Shown: piece by piece, positions 1 through 5,050 of the stretch
Layout: the number at the start of each line of letters is the position of its first letter
Position numbering within the stretch: the first letter of the stretch is position 1
Assembly: GCA_016184235.1 (NCBI GenBank)
Contig: JACPDC010000252.1
Coordinates: 1-7,317, forward strand
Length of the DNA stretch: 7,317 bases
Source: Deltaproteobacteria bacterium
GTDB lineage: Bacteria; Desulfobacterota; Binatia; UBA9968
Reading direction: 5' to 3'
The notes under the pieces: generated by a model
Seen by the model: the letters and a program-made list of their open reading frames with translations, nothing else
Databases searched by the model: none
What the model was told of the DNA's origin: nothing
Made by a program: the position numbers and the translations under genes

Positions 1-342
1 CCAGTTGGGCTCCAGGTAGTGCTTGAACTCGTGGATCAGGGTCGGAATATCATCCACGCTGTAGATGCGCTTTTTCTCGCGATCATGATAGCCGTAGAGT
101 TTTATCTGCTGGTTGCCGAATCTCAAGCCGTCTACCAGCCGCGGCAACTCCGGCAGATGCTTCACCATCTCCTCCCGATCCTTGTAAACGAGTATCTCCA
201 GCTCGCCCACCCGGTAGATTTCAGGTTTCAACGGCTCCTCGCTCCGATCAGCGATGTCATTCGCCGGCCCTGGAACCCTCCTTGAAGGCGCAGTGGAACA
301 TGCGGACATGAAGAGCAGCAGCGATATTATCAAAAAGGACAC
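1..342 (-). CDS. Putative lipoprotein with HExxH motif (partial, runs off left edge)
   Basis: The frame is open from GTG at 342 to base 1, giving 114 residues with the C-terminus missing. The start is well fixed: an in-frame TGA lies two codons upstream (346-348), and GGAGGTGAG (345-353) is an excellent ribosome binding site. Residues 2-14 are hydrophobic and lead to MSAC, with Cys15 as a possible lipid-attachment site. The signal has no basic residue near its start and Met at the -3 position, so the lipobox is imperfect. Residues 20-45 look like a polar linker, followed by a mixed alpha/beta region. At 104-108 the sequence reads HEFKH, which fits the zinc-metallopeptidase HExxH pattern, preceded by hydrophobic residues (TLI) as in such helices. 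I infer an envelope-anchored metalloprotease-like protein. I do not recognise the family, and the third zinc ligand would lie outside the window. It follows the aminotransferase gene on the same strand after 121 bases. Confidence 0.7.
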   Translation of the reverse strand, partial: MSFLIISLLLFMSACSTAPSRRVPGPANDIADRSEEPLKPEIYRVGELEILVYKDREEMVKHLPELPRLVDGLRFGNQQIKLYGYHDREKKRIYSVDDIPTLIHEFKHYLEPNW

Positions 343-344
343 GG

Positions 345-353
345 CTCACCTCC
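345..353 (-). promoter_or_regulatory. Strong ribosome binding site for the lipoprotein gene
   Basis: On the minus strand this reads GGAGGTGAG, a near-complete match to the 16S rRNA 3' end, a few bases before GTG at 340-342. It includes the in-frame TGA that rules out an upstream start, so the pair decides an otherwise uncertain GTG start. Confidence 0.75.
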
Positions 354-390
354 GCCTGATCTTTCGCCCGACAGATTCGCCGGCAGAGCA

Positions 391-419
391 AAAATAGCCG
401 AAATCGGGGAATTTTCCAA
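391..419 (-). promoter_or_regulatory. Possible sigma-70-type promoter for the lipoprotein gene
   Basis: On the minus strand TTGGAA (414-419) and TATTTT (391-396) are separated by exactly 17 bases. Each box matches four of six consensus positions. The site is about 50 bases upstream of the GTG start, in the 121-base gap behind the aminotransferase gene. A weak match of this kind can arise by chance, so it is only a candidate. Confidence 0.25.
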
Positions 420-463
420 TCTCGTTCTTCTCTCCCCGCCCCCGGCGTAACCCCATATAGAGA

Positions 464-1462
464 TTACCCTTCAGGATAGGGGACTCGCACCAGCTGGTCC
501 GCCGCCGTCCGGACATCCTCGTGCCACAAGTCGAGCAGCTTCCCGGCGATGGGCCCGGGCTTGCCGTCGCCGATGGGGTGATCGTCCCAGCTCACCACCG
601 GCGCTACCTTAATCGAGCTGCCGATCAGCATCATCTCGGCGGCCTGACGGCCCTCTTCGACGGAGATATCGGCGACGCGGATATCCCGCAAATCCCCCTG
701 CTTTACCAGGCGCCGAGCCAGCTGCAGGATGCGCTGCACCGTGATGCCGGAAAGGATGGCGTCAAACGGCGGATGCCGGAATACCCGATCCCTGGTGACA
801 AAGGCTACGTTCATGTTCGAGCTTTCCGCCACCATGCCGCGCTCGTCGATGAAAATTCCGTTGTCCGCGCCGCGCTCTTTGGCCTCGACGACCACCAGCA
901 CGTTGGGCAGGTAGTTGGTGGATTTCACGCGGGCAAAGAACGCCGGCTTGATAGGCACCCCGCTGGTCACTACTTTGACTCCTTGCGCGTAGTAGGAAGC
1001 CGGGTAGATATCGGCGCTGAACACCACGACGTAAAAACTGCTGCCGACGCACTCGCCGGGCGCCAGGCCGAATCCGCCGGGACCGGCGGAAAGCCAGTAA
1101 CGCACTGAAGCGTCTTTACGGCCGCTCGCCGCAGAGGTGTCGATAATGACCTGCCGCAATTGCTCCAGCGGGAAGGGCAAAGGGATGCGCGCCATTTCGG
1201 CCGAACGGAGCAAACGGTCCAGATGCTGGTCCAGTTGGTACAGCATGCCGTTTGCCAGCACCGCCGTGTCAAACACGGCGTGGCCGCGGTGCACCATGTG
1301 ATCGTCGAGCGGCACAACCATCAGCGCCGGATCCGTCACAATGCCGCCGAGCACGCTGGAATACATCGCGTAGAAATTCGCCGCCTTGGCGTGCACCGCC
1401 TGGCGCAAACGAGCGAGAGCCTCTTCCGCGCTAAATTTTAGCGTCCGATTGACCGCAGGCAT
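464..1462 (-). CDS. PLP-dependent class IV aminotransferase (D-amino acid / branched-chain / PabC-like)
   Basis: The 332-residue protein has the fold-type IV PLP enzyme pattern. HRGHAVFDT (58-66) is the N-terminal signature, RVKSTNYLPN (178-187) carries the probable Schiff-base lysine Lys180, and AESSNMNVAF (212-221) holds the Glu213 and Asn signature that contacts the PLP ring nitrogen and phosphate. LSGIT (237-241) and IGSSIKVAPV (280-289) complete the cofactor pocket. These enzymes transfer amino groups between amino acids and 2-oxo acids, or cleave aminodeoxychorismate in PabC. The YWLSAGPGGFGL block (122-133) resembles, from memory, D-amino acid transaminase and plant PabC-like members more than classical IlvE. 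Substrate cannot be settled by eye. About 40 residues precede the usual core, so the N-terminus is slightly extended. The ATG at 1462 is preceded by GGGAGG at good spacing. It lies 103 bases downstream of tRNA-Arg and upstream of the lipoprotein gene. Confidence 0.88.
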   Translation of the reverse strand: MPAVNRTLKFSAEEALARLRQAVHAKAANFYAMYSSVLGGIVTDPALMVVPLDDHMVHRGHAVFDTAVLANGMLYQLDQHLDRLLRSAEMARIPLPFPLEQLRQVIIDTSAASGRKDASVRYWLSAGPGGFGLAPGECVGSSFYVVVFSADIYPASYYAQGVKVVTSGVPIKPAFFARVKSTNYLPNVLVVVEAKERGADNGIFIDERGMVAESSNMNVAFVTRDRVFRHPPFDAILSGITVQRILQLARRLVKQGDLRDIRVADISVEEGRQAAEMMLIGSSIKVAPVVSWDDHPIGDGKPGPIAGKLLDLWHEDVRTAADQLVRVPYPEG

Positions 1463-1565
1463 AGGCGCCCTCCCTTAACGGTTGACTGCAATCCTTGTTG
1501 TCGCGCTGACAAGATGGTCGATCCACGAACGAAGATGCCCGTGACGGGGCGCAGGCTGAAAGTCC

Positions 1566-1642
1566 TGGCGCGCCCGGAGGGATTTGAACCCCCAACCCCC
1601 AGATCCGTAGTCTGGTGCTCTGTCCAATTGAGCTACGGGCGC
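1566..1642 (-). tRNA. tRNA-Arg (anticodon ACG)
   Basis: The 77-base gene includes a genome-encoded CCA (1566-1568) and discriminator G. The acceptor arm GCGCCCG pairs perfectly with CGGGCGC. T8 is in place, and the D arm contains AGCTCAATTGGACAGAGC. The anticodon stem CCAGA/TCTGG encloses CTACGGA, giving anticodon ACG (template bases 1606-1608). The T loop is TTCAAAT. Position A34 is normally edited to inosine by TadA, allowing it to read CGU, CGC and CGA. It is the last of three tRNAs on this strand, 69 bases after tRNA-Ser(GCT). Confidence 0.97.
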
Positions 1643-1665
1643 GAACCCGTGATCGTGCTGGTTCC

Positions 1666-1686
1666 TCGTGCTCGTTACGAGCACGA
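1666..1686. repeat. Perfect 10-base palindrome between tRNA-Ser(GCT) and tRNA-Arg
   Basis: TCGTGCTCGT and ACGAGCACGA are perfect inverted arms around a single T at 1676. The symmetry continues outward past a three-base bulge, with GGTTC (1660-1664) opposite GAACC (1685-1689). To its right, to 1709, lie degenerate CGAACCG- and CACGAGA-like units with about 7-base spacing, so it belongs with the window's other heptameric arrays. It could form a hairpin in the tRNA precursor, but there is no adjacent T tract that would make it a convincing terminator. Confidence 0.75.
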
Positions 1687-1711
1687 ACCGCGAACACGAG
1701 ACACGAAATAA

Positions 1712-1804
1712 TGGCGGAGAGAGAGGGATTCGAACCCTCGGTACCCTTTTAAGGGGTACACACGCTTAGCAGGCGTGCGCCTTCGACCACTCGGCCATCT
1801 CTCC
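1712..1804 (-). tRNA. tRNA-Ser (anticodon GCT)
   Basis: The 93-base type II tRNA includes encoded CCA (1712-1714). Acceptor arms GGAGAGA and TCTCTCC pair perfectly with discriminator G. The anticodon stem CACGC/GCGTG encloses CTGCTAA, giving GCT (template bases 1768-1770), which reads AGC and AGU. A long variable arm with a GTACCC/GGGTAC stem identifies it as a serine tRNA, since SerRS recognises that arm. The T arm GAGGGTTCGAATCCCTC is canonical. It sits between the other two tRNAs downstream of serS. Confidence 0.98.
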
Positions 1805-1813
1805 GTTTCGCTC

Positions 1814-1884
1814 AAGTTAAAAGGCAAAAGTAAAAATTAAAAAGAAACCGTCCACTTTGCTTTTTGCCTTTTTCCTTTTTACTT
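1814..1884. repeat. A/T-rich heptameric inverted repeat between the two tRNA-Ser genes
   Basis: The left arm (1814-1846) is a run of 7-base units such as GTTAAAA, GGCAAAA and GTAAAAA. The right arm (1854-1884) has complementary units such as TTTTGCC, TTTTTCC and TTTTTAC. The arms are imperfect inverted copies around a short GC-containing centre (about 1847-1853). The A and T tracts on the two arms make a weak bidirectional terminator or processing hairpin possible, but the structure fills the whole gap between the tRNAs and resembles the window's other repeats. Confidence 0.7.
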
Positions 1885-1889
1885 CGATT

Positions 1890-1978
1890 TGGCGGAGGGG
1901 GCGAGATTCGAACTCGCGGTCCACGAAGTGGACGCCGGTTTTCAAGACCGGTGGTTTCAACCGCTCACCCACCCCTCC
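1890..1978 (-). tRNA. tRNA-Ser (anticodon TGA)
   Basis: The 89-base type II tRNA includes encoded CCA (1890-1892) and discriminator G. Acceptor arms GGAGGGG and CCCCTCC pair perfectly. The anticodon stem CCGGT/ACCGG encloses CTTGAAA, giving TGA (template bases 1942-1944), which reads UCA and, by wobble or modification, other UCN codons. The variable arm forms a GTCCAC/GTGGAC hairpin. It is the first tRNA after serS, 87 bases from the serS stop codon, so the synthetase and two of its substrates may share a transcript. Confidence 0.98.
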
Positions 1979-1988
1979 CTCAAATACA

Positions 1989-2061
1989 GTAAATGGTAAA
2001 TAGTGAATAGTAAATAGACCACCCCACCACCCCCATTCGCTATTCGCTATTCGCCATTTGC
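1989..2061. repeat. Heptameric inverted repeat behind serS
   Basis: The left arm (1989-2017) is four 7-base units GTAAATG, GTAAATA, GTGAATA and GTAAATA. The right arm (2033-2061) has units such as ATTCGCT and ATTCGCC. Aligned antiparallel, 22 of 29 positions are Watson-Crick pairs; of the rest, four are G-U and three A-C on the plus strand. The loop (2018-2032) is rich in C. The array ends five bases from the serS stop codon, so an RNA hairpin could terminate or stabilise the serS message, although no classical U tract follows. Confidence 0.85.
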
Positions 2062-2065
2062 GATC

Positions 2066-3337
2066 TCAGCCGATTCGGTCCAGCCCTCCCATATAAGGAC
2101 GCAGGACCTCCGGTACTACCACCGTCCCGTCCTTCTGCTGGTAATTTTCCAGCACCGCAACCAGAGTCCTCCCGACCGCCAGCGCCGAGCCGTTCAGCGT
2201 GTGCACATAAACCGTCCTGCCCTTTTTCTCCGGGCGATAGCGGATCTGCGCCCGGCGCGCCTGAAACTCCTCGCAGTTCGAGCACGAGCTGATCTCTCTA
2301 TACGTCCCCTGCCCCGGCAGCCAGACCTCCAGGTCATATGTCTTCGCGGAGGCGAAGCCCAAATCGCCGGCGCAGAGCTCGACGACGCGATAGGGAAGCT
2401 TGAGCCGCTTCAGTACCTCTTCGGCGTCCGCCACCATCTTCTCCAACTCCTCGTAGGAATTCTGCGGCTCGCTCAATTTAACCAATTCCACCTTGTTGAA
2501 CTGATGCAGGCGGATCAGGCCGCGCACGTCCTGCCCGTAGGAGCCGGCCTCGCGCCGAAAGCACGGTGTGTAGGCGACGTAACGGATCGGCAGACCCTCC
2601 CGCTCCAGGATCTCCTCTCTATGGATATTCGTCAGCGGAACTTCGGCCGTGGGGATGAGGAACCAATCCGGATCCGCGGTGCGAAAGAGCTCCTGCTCGA
2701 ACTTGGGAAGCTGCCCGGTCCCGGTCATGGCATCCCGGTTGACCAGAAAGGGAGGAATGATCTCCTGGTATCCGCGCTCGCGCGTGTGCAGATCGAGCAT
2801 GAACTGGATCAGCGCCCGTTCGAGCAAAGCGCCCTGGCCCCGGTAGAGGGCGAAGCGCGCCCCGGCGATCTTCGCCGCCCTGGCAAAATCGAGGATCTCC
2901 AGCTCCTCTCCGATATCCCAATGATTCTTGGGGGTGAAATCAAAACGAGGGATCTCTCCCCAGCGTCTCACCTCCCTGTTGTCCGCGGCGCCCGAACCCG
3001 CCGGAACACTATCATGCGGCAGGTTGGGAATGAGCAGCATGAATTCTTCGAAGCGCCTCTCCGCCTGCGCCAGAGGCCCCTCCCGCTCGCCGATCGCCTT
3101 GGAAAGCTCTCCTATCTCCCGCATCGGCGCGGATGCGTCTGCTCCCGACTTCTTGAGCTTGCCGATTTCCCCGGAGAGCTGATTTTTCTTCTCCTTGAGC
3201 CTCTCCAGCGTCGCCAGCATCTCGCGCCGCTCGCGGTCCAAGGCGGAAAATCTTTCCCAGCCGATCTTCGTCCCGCGCGTCGCGATCCGTTGCTTCACCA
3301 GATCCAAGTCGTCACGAAGAAGCTTAATGTCCAGCAT
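2066..3337 (-). CDS. serS: Seryl-tRNA synthetase
   Basis: SerRS activates serine with ATP and loads it on tRNA-Ser; it also primes tRNA-Sec in organisms that have it. The length of 423 residues is usual for the bacterial enzyme. Residues 27-105 are the charged antiparallel coiled-coil arm that grips the long variable arm of tRNA-Ser. Class II motifs follow: motif 1 ends in GYQEIIPPF (189-197), TAE (230-232) is the serine-binding loop, motif 2 is CFRREAGS (259-266) with Arg261, and motif 3 is GSALAVGRTL (383-392) with Arg390. SSCSNCEEFQARR (350-362) is another family signature. It starts 24 bases after the yraN stop and is followed by tRNA-Ser(TGA) and tRNA-Ser(GCT). No clear Shine-Dalgarno sequence precedes ATG at 3337, because the gap is occupied by heptameric repeats; the start is supported by the typical MLDIKLLRDD N-terminus. 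Confidence 0.99.
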   Translation of the reverse strand: MLDIKLLRDDLDLVKQRIATRGTKIGWERFSALDRERREMLATLERLKEKKNQLSGEIGKLKKSGADASAPMREIGELSKAIGEREGPLAQAERRFEEFMLLIPNLPHDSVPAGSGAADNREVRRWGEIPRFDFTPKNHWDIGEELEILDFARAAKIAGARFALYRGQGALLERALIQFMLDLHTRERGYQEIIPPFLVNRDAMTGTGQLPKFEQELFRTADPDWFLIPTAEVPLTNIHREEILEREGLPIRYVAYTPCFRREAGSYGQDVRGLIRLHQFNKVELVKLSEPQNSYEELEKMVADAEEVLKRLKLPYRVVELCAGDLGFASAKTYDLEVWLPGQGTYREISSCSNCEEFQARRAQIRYRPEKKGRTVYVHTLNGSALAVGRTLVAVLENYQQKDGTVVVPEVLRPYMGGLDRIG

Positions 3338-3358
3338 AGCTATCAGCCGTCAGCTATC
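3338..3358. repeat. Three heptamers filling the yraN-serS gap
   Basis: Three contiguous 7-base units, AGCTATC, AGCCGTC and AGCTATC, fill 21 of the 24 bases between yraN and serS. They replace the place where a ribosome binding site for serS would normally be. Confidence 0.75.
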
Positions 3359-3361
3359 TTG

Positions 3362-3808
3362 CTAAGACAAATCAAAGGCATTTTGTACATGTTCCACCAT
3401 AGGCTCACGCCCCTTCAAGGATATACCGACCACATCAAACCTGGCCTCCCGGCTGTGCAACCGGTGGCGGCTTAGAAAGAAAAGCGCCGCCTTCATCATC
3501 TTTTTCTGTTTGCGCGAGCCGACCGCCTCCACGGGCGCGCCGAAGCGATCGTCCGTGCGGGTTTTCACCTCGACGAAGACTATGACCCGCCGGTCCAGGA
3601 AAATCAGATCCACCTCACCGACCGGACAACGATAGTTACGTTCCACGATCCGATAGCCCTTTTTCGCAAGATATCCCTCCGCGATCCGCTCGCCTTCTTC
3701 GCCCAGAATTTGCTTCTGGCCCAGGCCGCCGGCGTCGTAGCGCTTTGAACCATTTGAACGTTTTGAACTGTTCAAGTCGTTCAAGCTGTTCAAGCCGTCA
3801 ATCCTCAT
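3362..3808 (-). CDS. yraN: YraN/UPF0102 family protein (endonuclease-fold, unknown role)
   Basis: The 148-residue protein matches the UPF0102 (YraN) family, which has a PD-(D/E)XK-like fold and is often found beside rnhB. Family blocks are visible: GEEGERIAEGYLAKKGYRIVERNYR (start near 36), GEVDLI (64-69), VFVEVKTR (76-83), FGAPVEAV (88-95) and RFDVVGI (123-129). The putative active site is Asp67, Glu79 and Lys81. The first 23 residues are atypical: they are largely encoded by a 9-base repeat array (3744-3797) and read LNS/LND and SKR/SNG triplets, so normal family homology begins only near residue 28. ATG at 3808 overlaps the end of rnhB by 11 bases, which suggests translational coupling; no strong Shine-Dalgarno is seen. 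In-frame TTG codons at residues 6, 9 and 12 are alternative starts. The biological role of this family is not established. Confidence 0.93.
   Translation of the reverse strand: MRIDGLNSLNDLNSSKRSNGSKRYDAGGLGQKQILGEEGERIAEGYLAKKGYRIVERNYRCPVGEVDLIFLDRRVIVFVEVKTRTDDRFGAPVEAVGSRKQKKMMKAALFFLSRHRLHSREARFDVVGISLKGREPMVEHVQNAFDLS
3744..3797. repeat. Nine-base TTGAAC/GTTCAA inverted array inside yraN
   Basis: Three copies of TTTGAACNN (3744-3770) are followed directly by three copies of TTCAAGNNG (3771-3797), a near-perfect 9-base period that flips orientation at the palindromic centre TTGAACTGTTCAA. Because 9 is a multiple of 3, the array stays in frame and encodes LNS, LND, LNS, SKR, SNG, SKR at the N-terminus of YraN. 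The same unit family occurs in rnhB at 4065-4109 and 4179-4196. Confidence 0.9.
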
Positions 3809-4601
3809 TGGCCGGCACTATTGTTTGCCACTCCCTTACGGGCCTGTAGCTCCTGCGGTGGATCGGCGACGGACCGCAGCGGCTGAGAGCAGCCATGTGC
3901 GCCGGGGAGCCGTAGCCCTTATGCCTTCCGAACCCGTACTCGGGATAGAGCTTGTCGTACTCAACCATCATCTCATCCCGCGCAACCTTGGCCACAATCG
4001 ACGCCGCCGCGATCGAGACCGACAGTTGATCACCCTTGATGATCGCACGCTGAATCGGCAGCAGTTCAAATCGTTTCAAACCGTTCAAATCGTTTAAGCC
4101 GTTTTGAACGTCTTGTCTTCGACCCTGAGGTCTCGACCGTGATGCTCGACCGAACGGCTCAGACCCGAAGGCAACATCTTGAACTTTTTGAACCCCTCGA
4201 AGGAACTCCAACGGAATCTGATGCGGCCCGTCGATCAGGAGGCAATCGGGCGCTGGCGCCAGCTGCATGAAGGCCTGAGCCATAGCCAGGAGGCTCGCCT
4301 TCAAGATATTGATCCGATCGATCTCCTCGGGGCCGACGATGCCCACTCCCCAGGCAACCGCCCTTTCCTTGATCCGGGCCGCCAGCTCCTCCCGCTTGCC
4401 TGGGGTGAGGAGCTTCGAGTCTCTGATTTCAGGGTCGCTGAGTCCCCGCGGCAGAACCACCGCCGCAGCCACCACCGGACCGGCCCAGGGCCCTCTGCCC
4501 GCCTCATCCAGACCGGCCACGCACCTGAAGCCTCGGGCATACCCCTCTTCTTCCAAAGATGAAGGATGAAGGATGAAGGATGAAAATTGATTCCTCTTCA
4601 T
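3798..4601 (-). CDS. rnhB: Ribonuclease HII with in-frame repeat insertion
   Basis: RNase HII cuts the RNA strand of RNA-DNA hybrids and starts removal of single ribonucleotides misincorporated in DNA. The active-site set is complete: Asp32 and Glu33 in LDEAGRGPWAG, Asp124 in LLIDG, and Asp209 in IVAKVARDEMM. GFGRHKGYGSPAH (223-235) and HRRSYRPV (248-255) are family signatures. The protein is 267 residues, against about 200 in E. coli. Two additions explain this. Residues 7-16 (SSFILHPSSL) are encoded by heptameric repeats. About 45 residues (roughly 135-179) between LLIDG and IIKGD come from repeat-like DNA; E. coli has only 14 residues between these blocks and this protein has 63. The frame and catalytic residues are intact, so I infer a functional enzyme. 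AAAAGGAGGT lies unusually close (3 bases or fewer) before ATG at 4601. The gene overlaps yraN by 11 bases. Confidence 0.96.
   Translation of the reverse strand: MKRNQFSSFILHPSSLEEEGYARGFRCVAGLDEAGRGPWAGPVVAAAVVLPRGLSDPEIRDSKLLTPGKREELAARIKERAVAWGVGIVGPEEIDRINILKASLLAMAQAFMQLAPAPDCLLIDGPHQIPLEFLRGVQKVQDVAFGSEPFGRASRSRPQGRRQDVQNGLNDLNGLKRFELLPIQRAIIKGDQLSVSIAAASIVAKVARDEMMVEYDKLYPEYGFGRHKGYGSPAHMAALSRCGPSPIHRRSYRPVREWQTIVPANED
4064..4196. repeat. Composite repeat insertion within rnhB
   Basis: The left flank (4065-4109) has GTTCAAATC, GTTTCAAACC, GTTCAAATC and GTTTAAGCC units and then one TTGAAC. The right flank (4179-4196) has two 9-base TTGAAC units. Between them is an imperfect stem: CTTCG (4117-4121) pairs with CGAAG (4166-4170), and CTGAG (4125-4129) with CTCAG (4158-4162). 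The interior holds two copies of CTCGACCG (4132-4139, 4146-4153). The element corresponds to the extra residues in RNase HII, so it appears to have entered without breaking the reading frame. Exact borders are estimated from the protein, not from a target-site duplication. Confidence 0.75.
4558..4585. repeat. GATGAAG heptamer array at the start of rnhB
   Basis: Three exact tandem copies of GATGAAG (4558-4564, 4565-4571, 4572-4578) are followed by GATGAAA (4579-4585). On the coding strand this gives the SFILHPSSL stretch of RNase HII. The array falls between the ribosome binding site and the conserved part of the protein. Confidence 0.92.
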
Positions 4602-4603
4602 CG

Positions 4604-4613
4604 ACCTCCTTTT
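4604..4613 (-). promoter_or_regulatory. Shine-Dalgarno of rnhB with very short spacing
   Basis: The minus strand reads AAAAGGAGGT, an excellent anti-16S match, but GGAGGT is only two bases from ATG at 4599-4601. The normal spacing is about 5-9 bases. The only other near start is TTG at codon 16, on the far side of the heptamer array. The repeat may have altered the original spacing or start. Confidence 0.65.
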
Positions 4614-4643
4614 TAGCCAAACGGGGCCGGAACTGCAAATAAA

Positions 4644-4712
4644 TTCGTTATTGGTTACTGGTTACTCGTTATTTGGTTGCCGAATATACGAATAACTAAT
4701 ACACGAATAACG
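4644..4712. repeat. Heptameric inverted array in the rnhB-gatC divergent gap
   Basis: The left side (4644-4671) has four contiguous 7-base units, TTCGTTA, TTGGTTA, CTGGTTA and CTCGTTA. The right side (4681-4712) has CGAATAT, ACGAATA, ACTAATA and ACGAATA. CGTTATT on the left is the exact reverse complement of AATAACG on the right, so the two halves form an imperfect inverted pair. The array takes up much of the 161-base region that should hold the promoters of both rnhB and gatC. I could not pick convincing -35/-10 boxes there. Confidence 0.8.
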
Positions 4713-4762
4713 ACCCAAAGGGCTGATTGCTATTGCCTGTTTTCCTGTGTTAAAAAATCACT

Positions 4763-5050
4763 ATGAAAATCACCCGCGAAGAGGTTCAGCGCGTCGCCGT
4801 GCTGGCGCGCCTGCAATTTTCCCCCGAAGAAGAGGAGATATTGACCGGCCAGCTCGACAAGATCCTCCAATACGTGGAGAAGCTCGACCAACTGGATACC
4901 GCCGACGTGGAGCCCCTCGCCCACGCGGTCGATATCGTCAACGCCTTCCGCGACGATCGCGTGGCCAACCGGCCCTCGTCGGACAGTCTGCTGGCCAATG
5001 CGCCGGCGCGGGAAAAGGATTTTTTCAAAGTCCCGAAGATCATTGAATGA
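4763..5050 (+). CDS. gatC: Asp/Glu-tRNA amidotransferase subunit C
   Basis: GatC is the small subunit that wraps around GatA and links it to GatB in the GatCAB amidotransferase. The 95-residue length is normal. The family pattern is clear: the KITREEVQRVAVLARLQFSPEE N-terminus, ILQYVEKLDQLDTADVEPL (34-52), then H54, N60 and FRDDR (62-66), ending in FFKVPKIIE. ATG at 4763 gives the expected N-terminus, though no good Shine-Dalgarno precedes it. The ATGA overlap with gatA (5047-5050) indicates translational coupling. It is the first gene of a rightward operon, divergent from rnhB. Confidence 0.98.
   Translation: MKITREEVQRVAVLARLQFSPEEEEILTGQLDKILQYVEKLDQLDTADVEPLAHAVDIVNAFRDDRVANRPSSDSLLANAPAREKDFFKVPKIIE

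Noticed and set aside
521..1108. 195-codon plus-strand frame opposite the aminotransferase
   Set aside because: The minus-strand frame carries all class IV aminotransferase motifs; the opposite frame is a shadow.
1463..1565. Terminator or small gene between tRNA-Arg and the aminotransferase
   Set aside because: Only a 5-base stem (TTGTC/GACAA) is visible, with no T tract and no supported open frame.
1814..1884. Intrinsic terminator between tRNA-Ser genes
   Set aside because: The stem is A/T-rich and imperfect, lacking the GC-rich stem followed by a U tract; it fits the repeat class better.
2201..3475. Long plus-strand open frame (424 codons) opposite serS
   Set aside because: It is antisense to an unmistakable SerRS gene and results from high GC content; the protein has no coherent domain pattern.
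3744..4196. Possible CRISPR array from regularly spaced TTGAAC-type repeats
   Set aside because: Units are 9 bases with no spacers of 30-40 bases, they change orientation, and they lie in coding sequence with no cas genes nearby.
3798..4601. rnhB as a pseudogene because of the insertion
   Set aside because: The frame is continuous and all four active-site acids and C-terminal signatures are present.
4602..4762. Sigma-70 promoters for gatC and rnhB in the divergent gap
   Set aside because: TTG- and TAT-like words are frequent because of the heptamer repeats, so no box pair stands out from chance.
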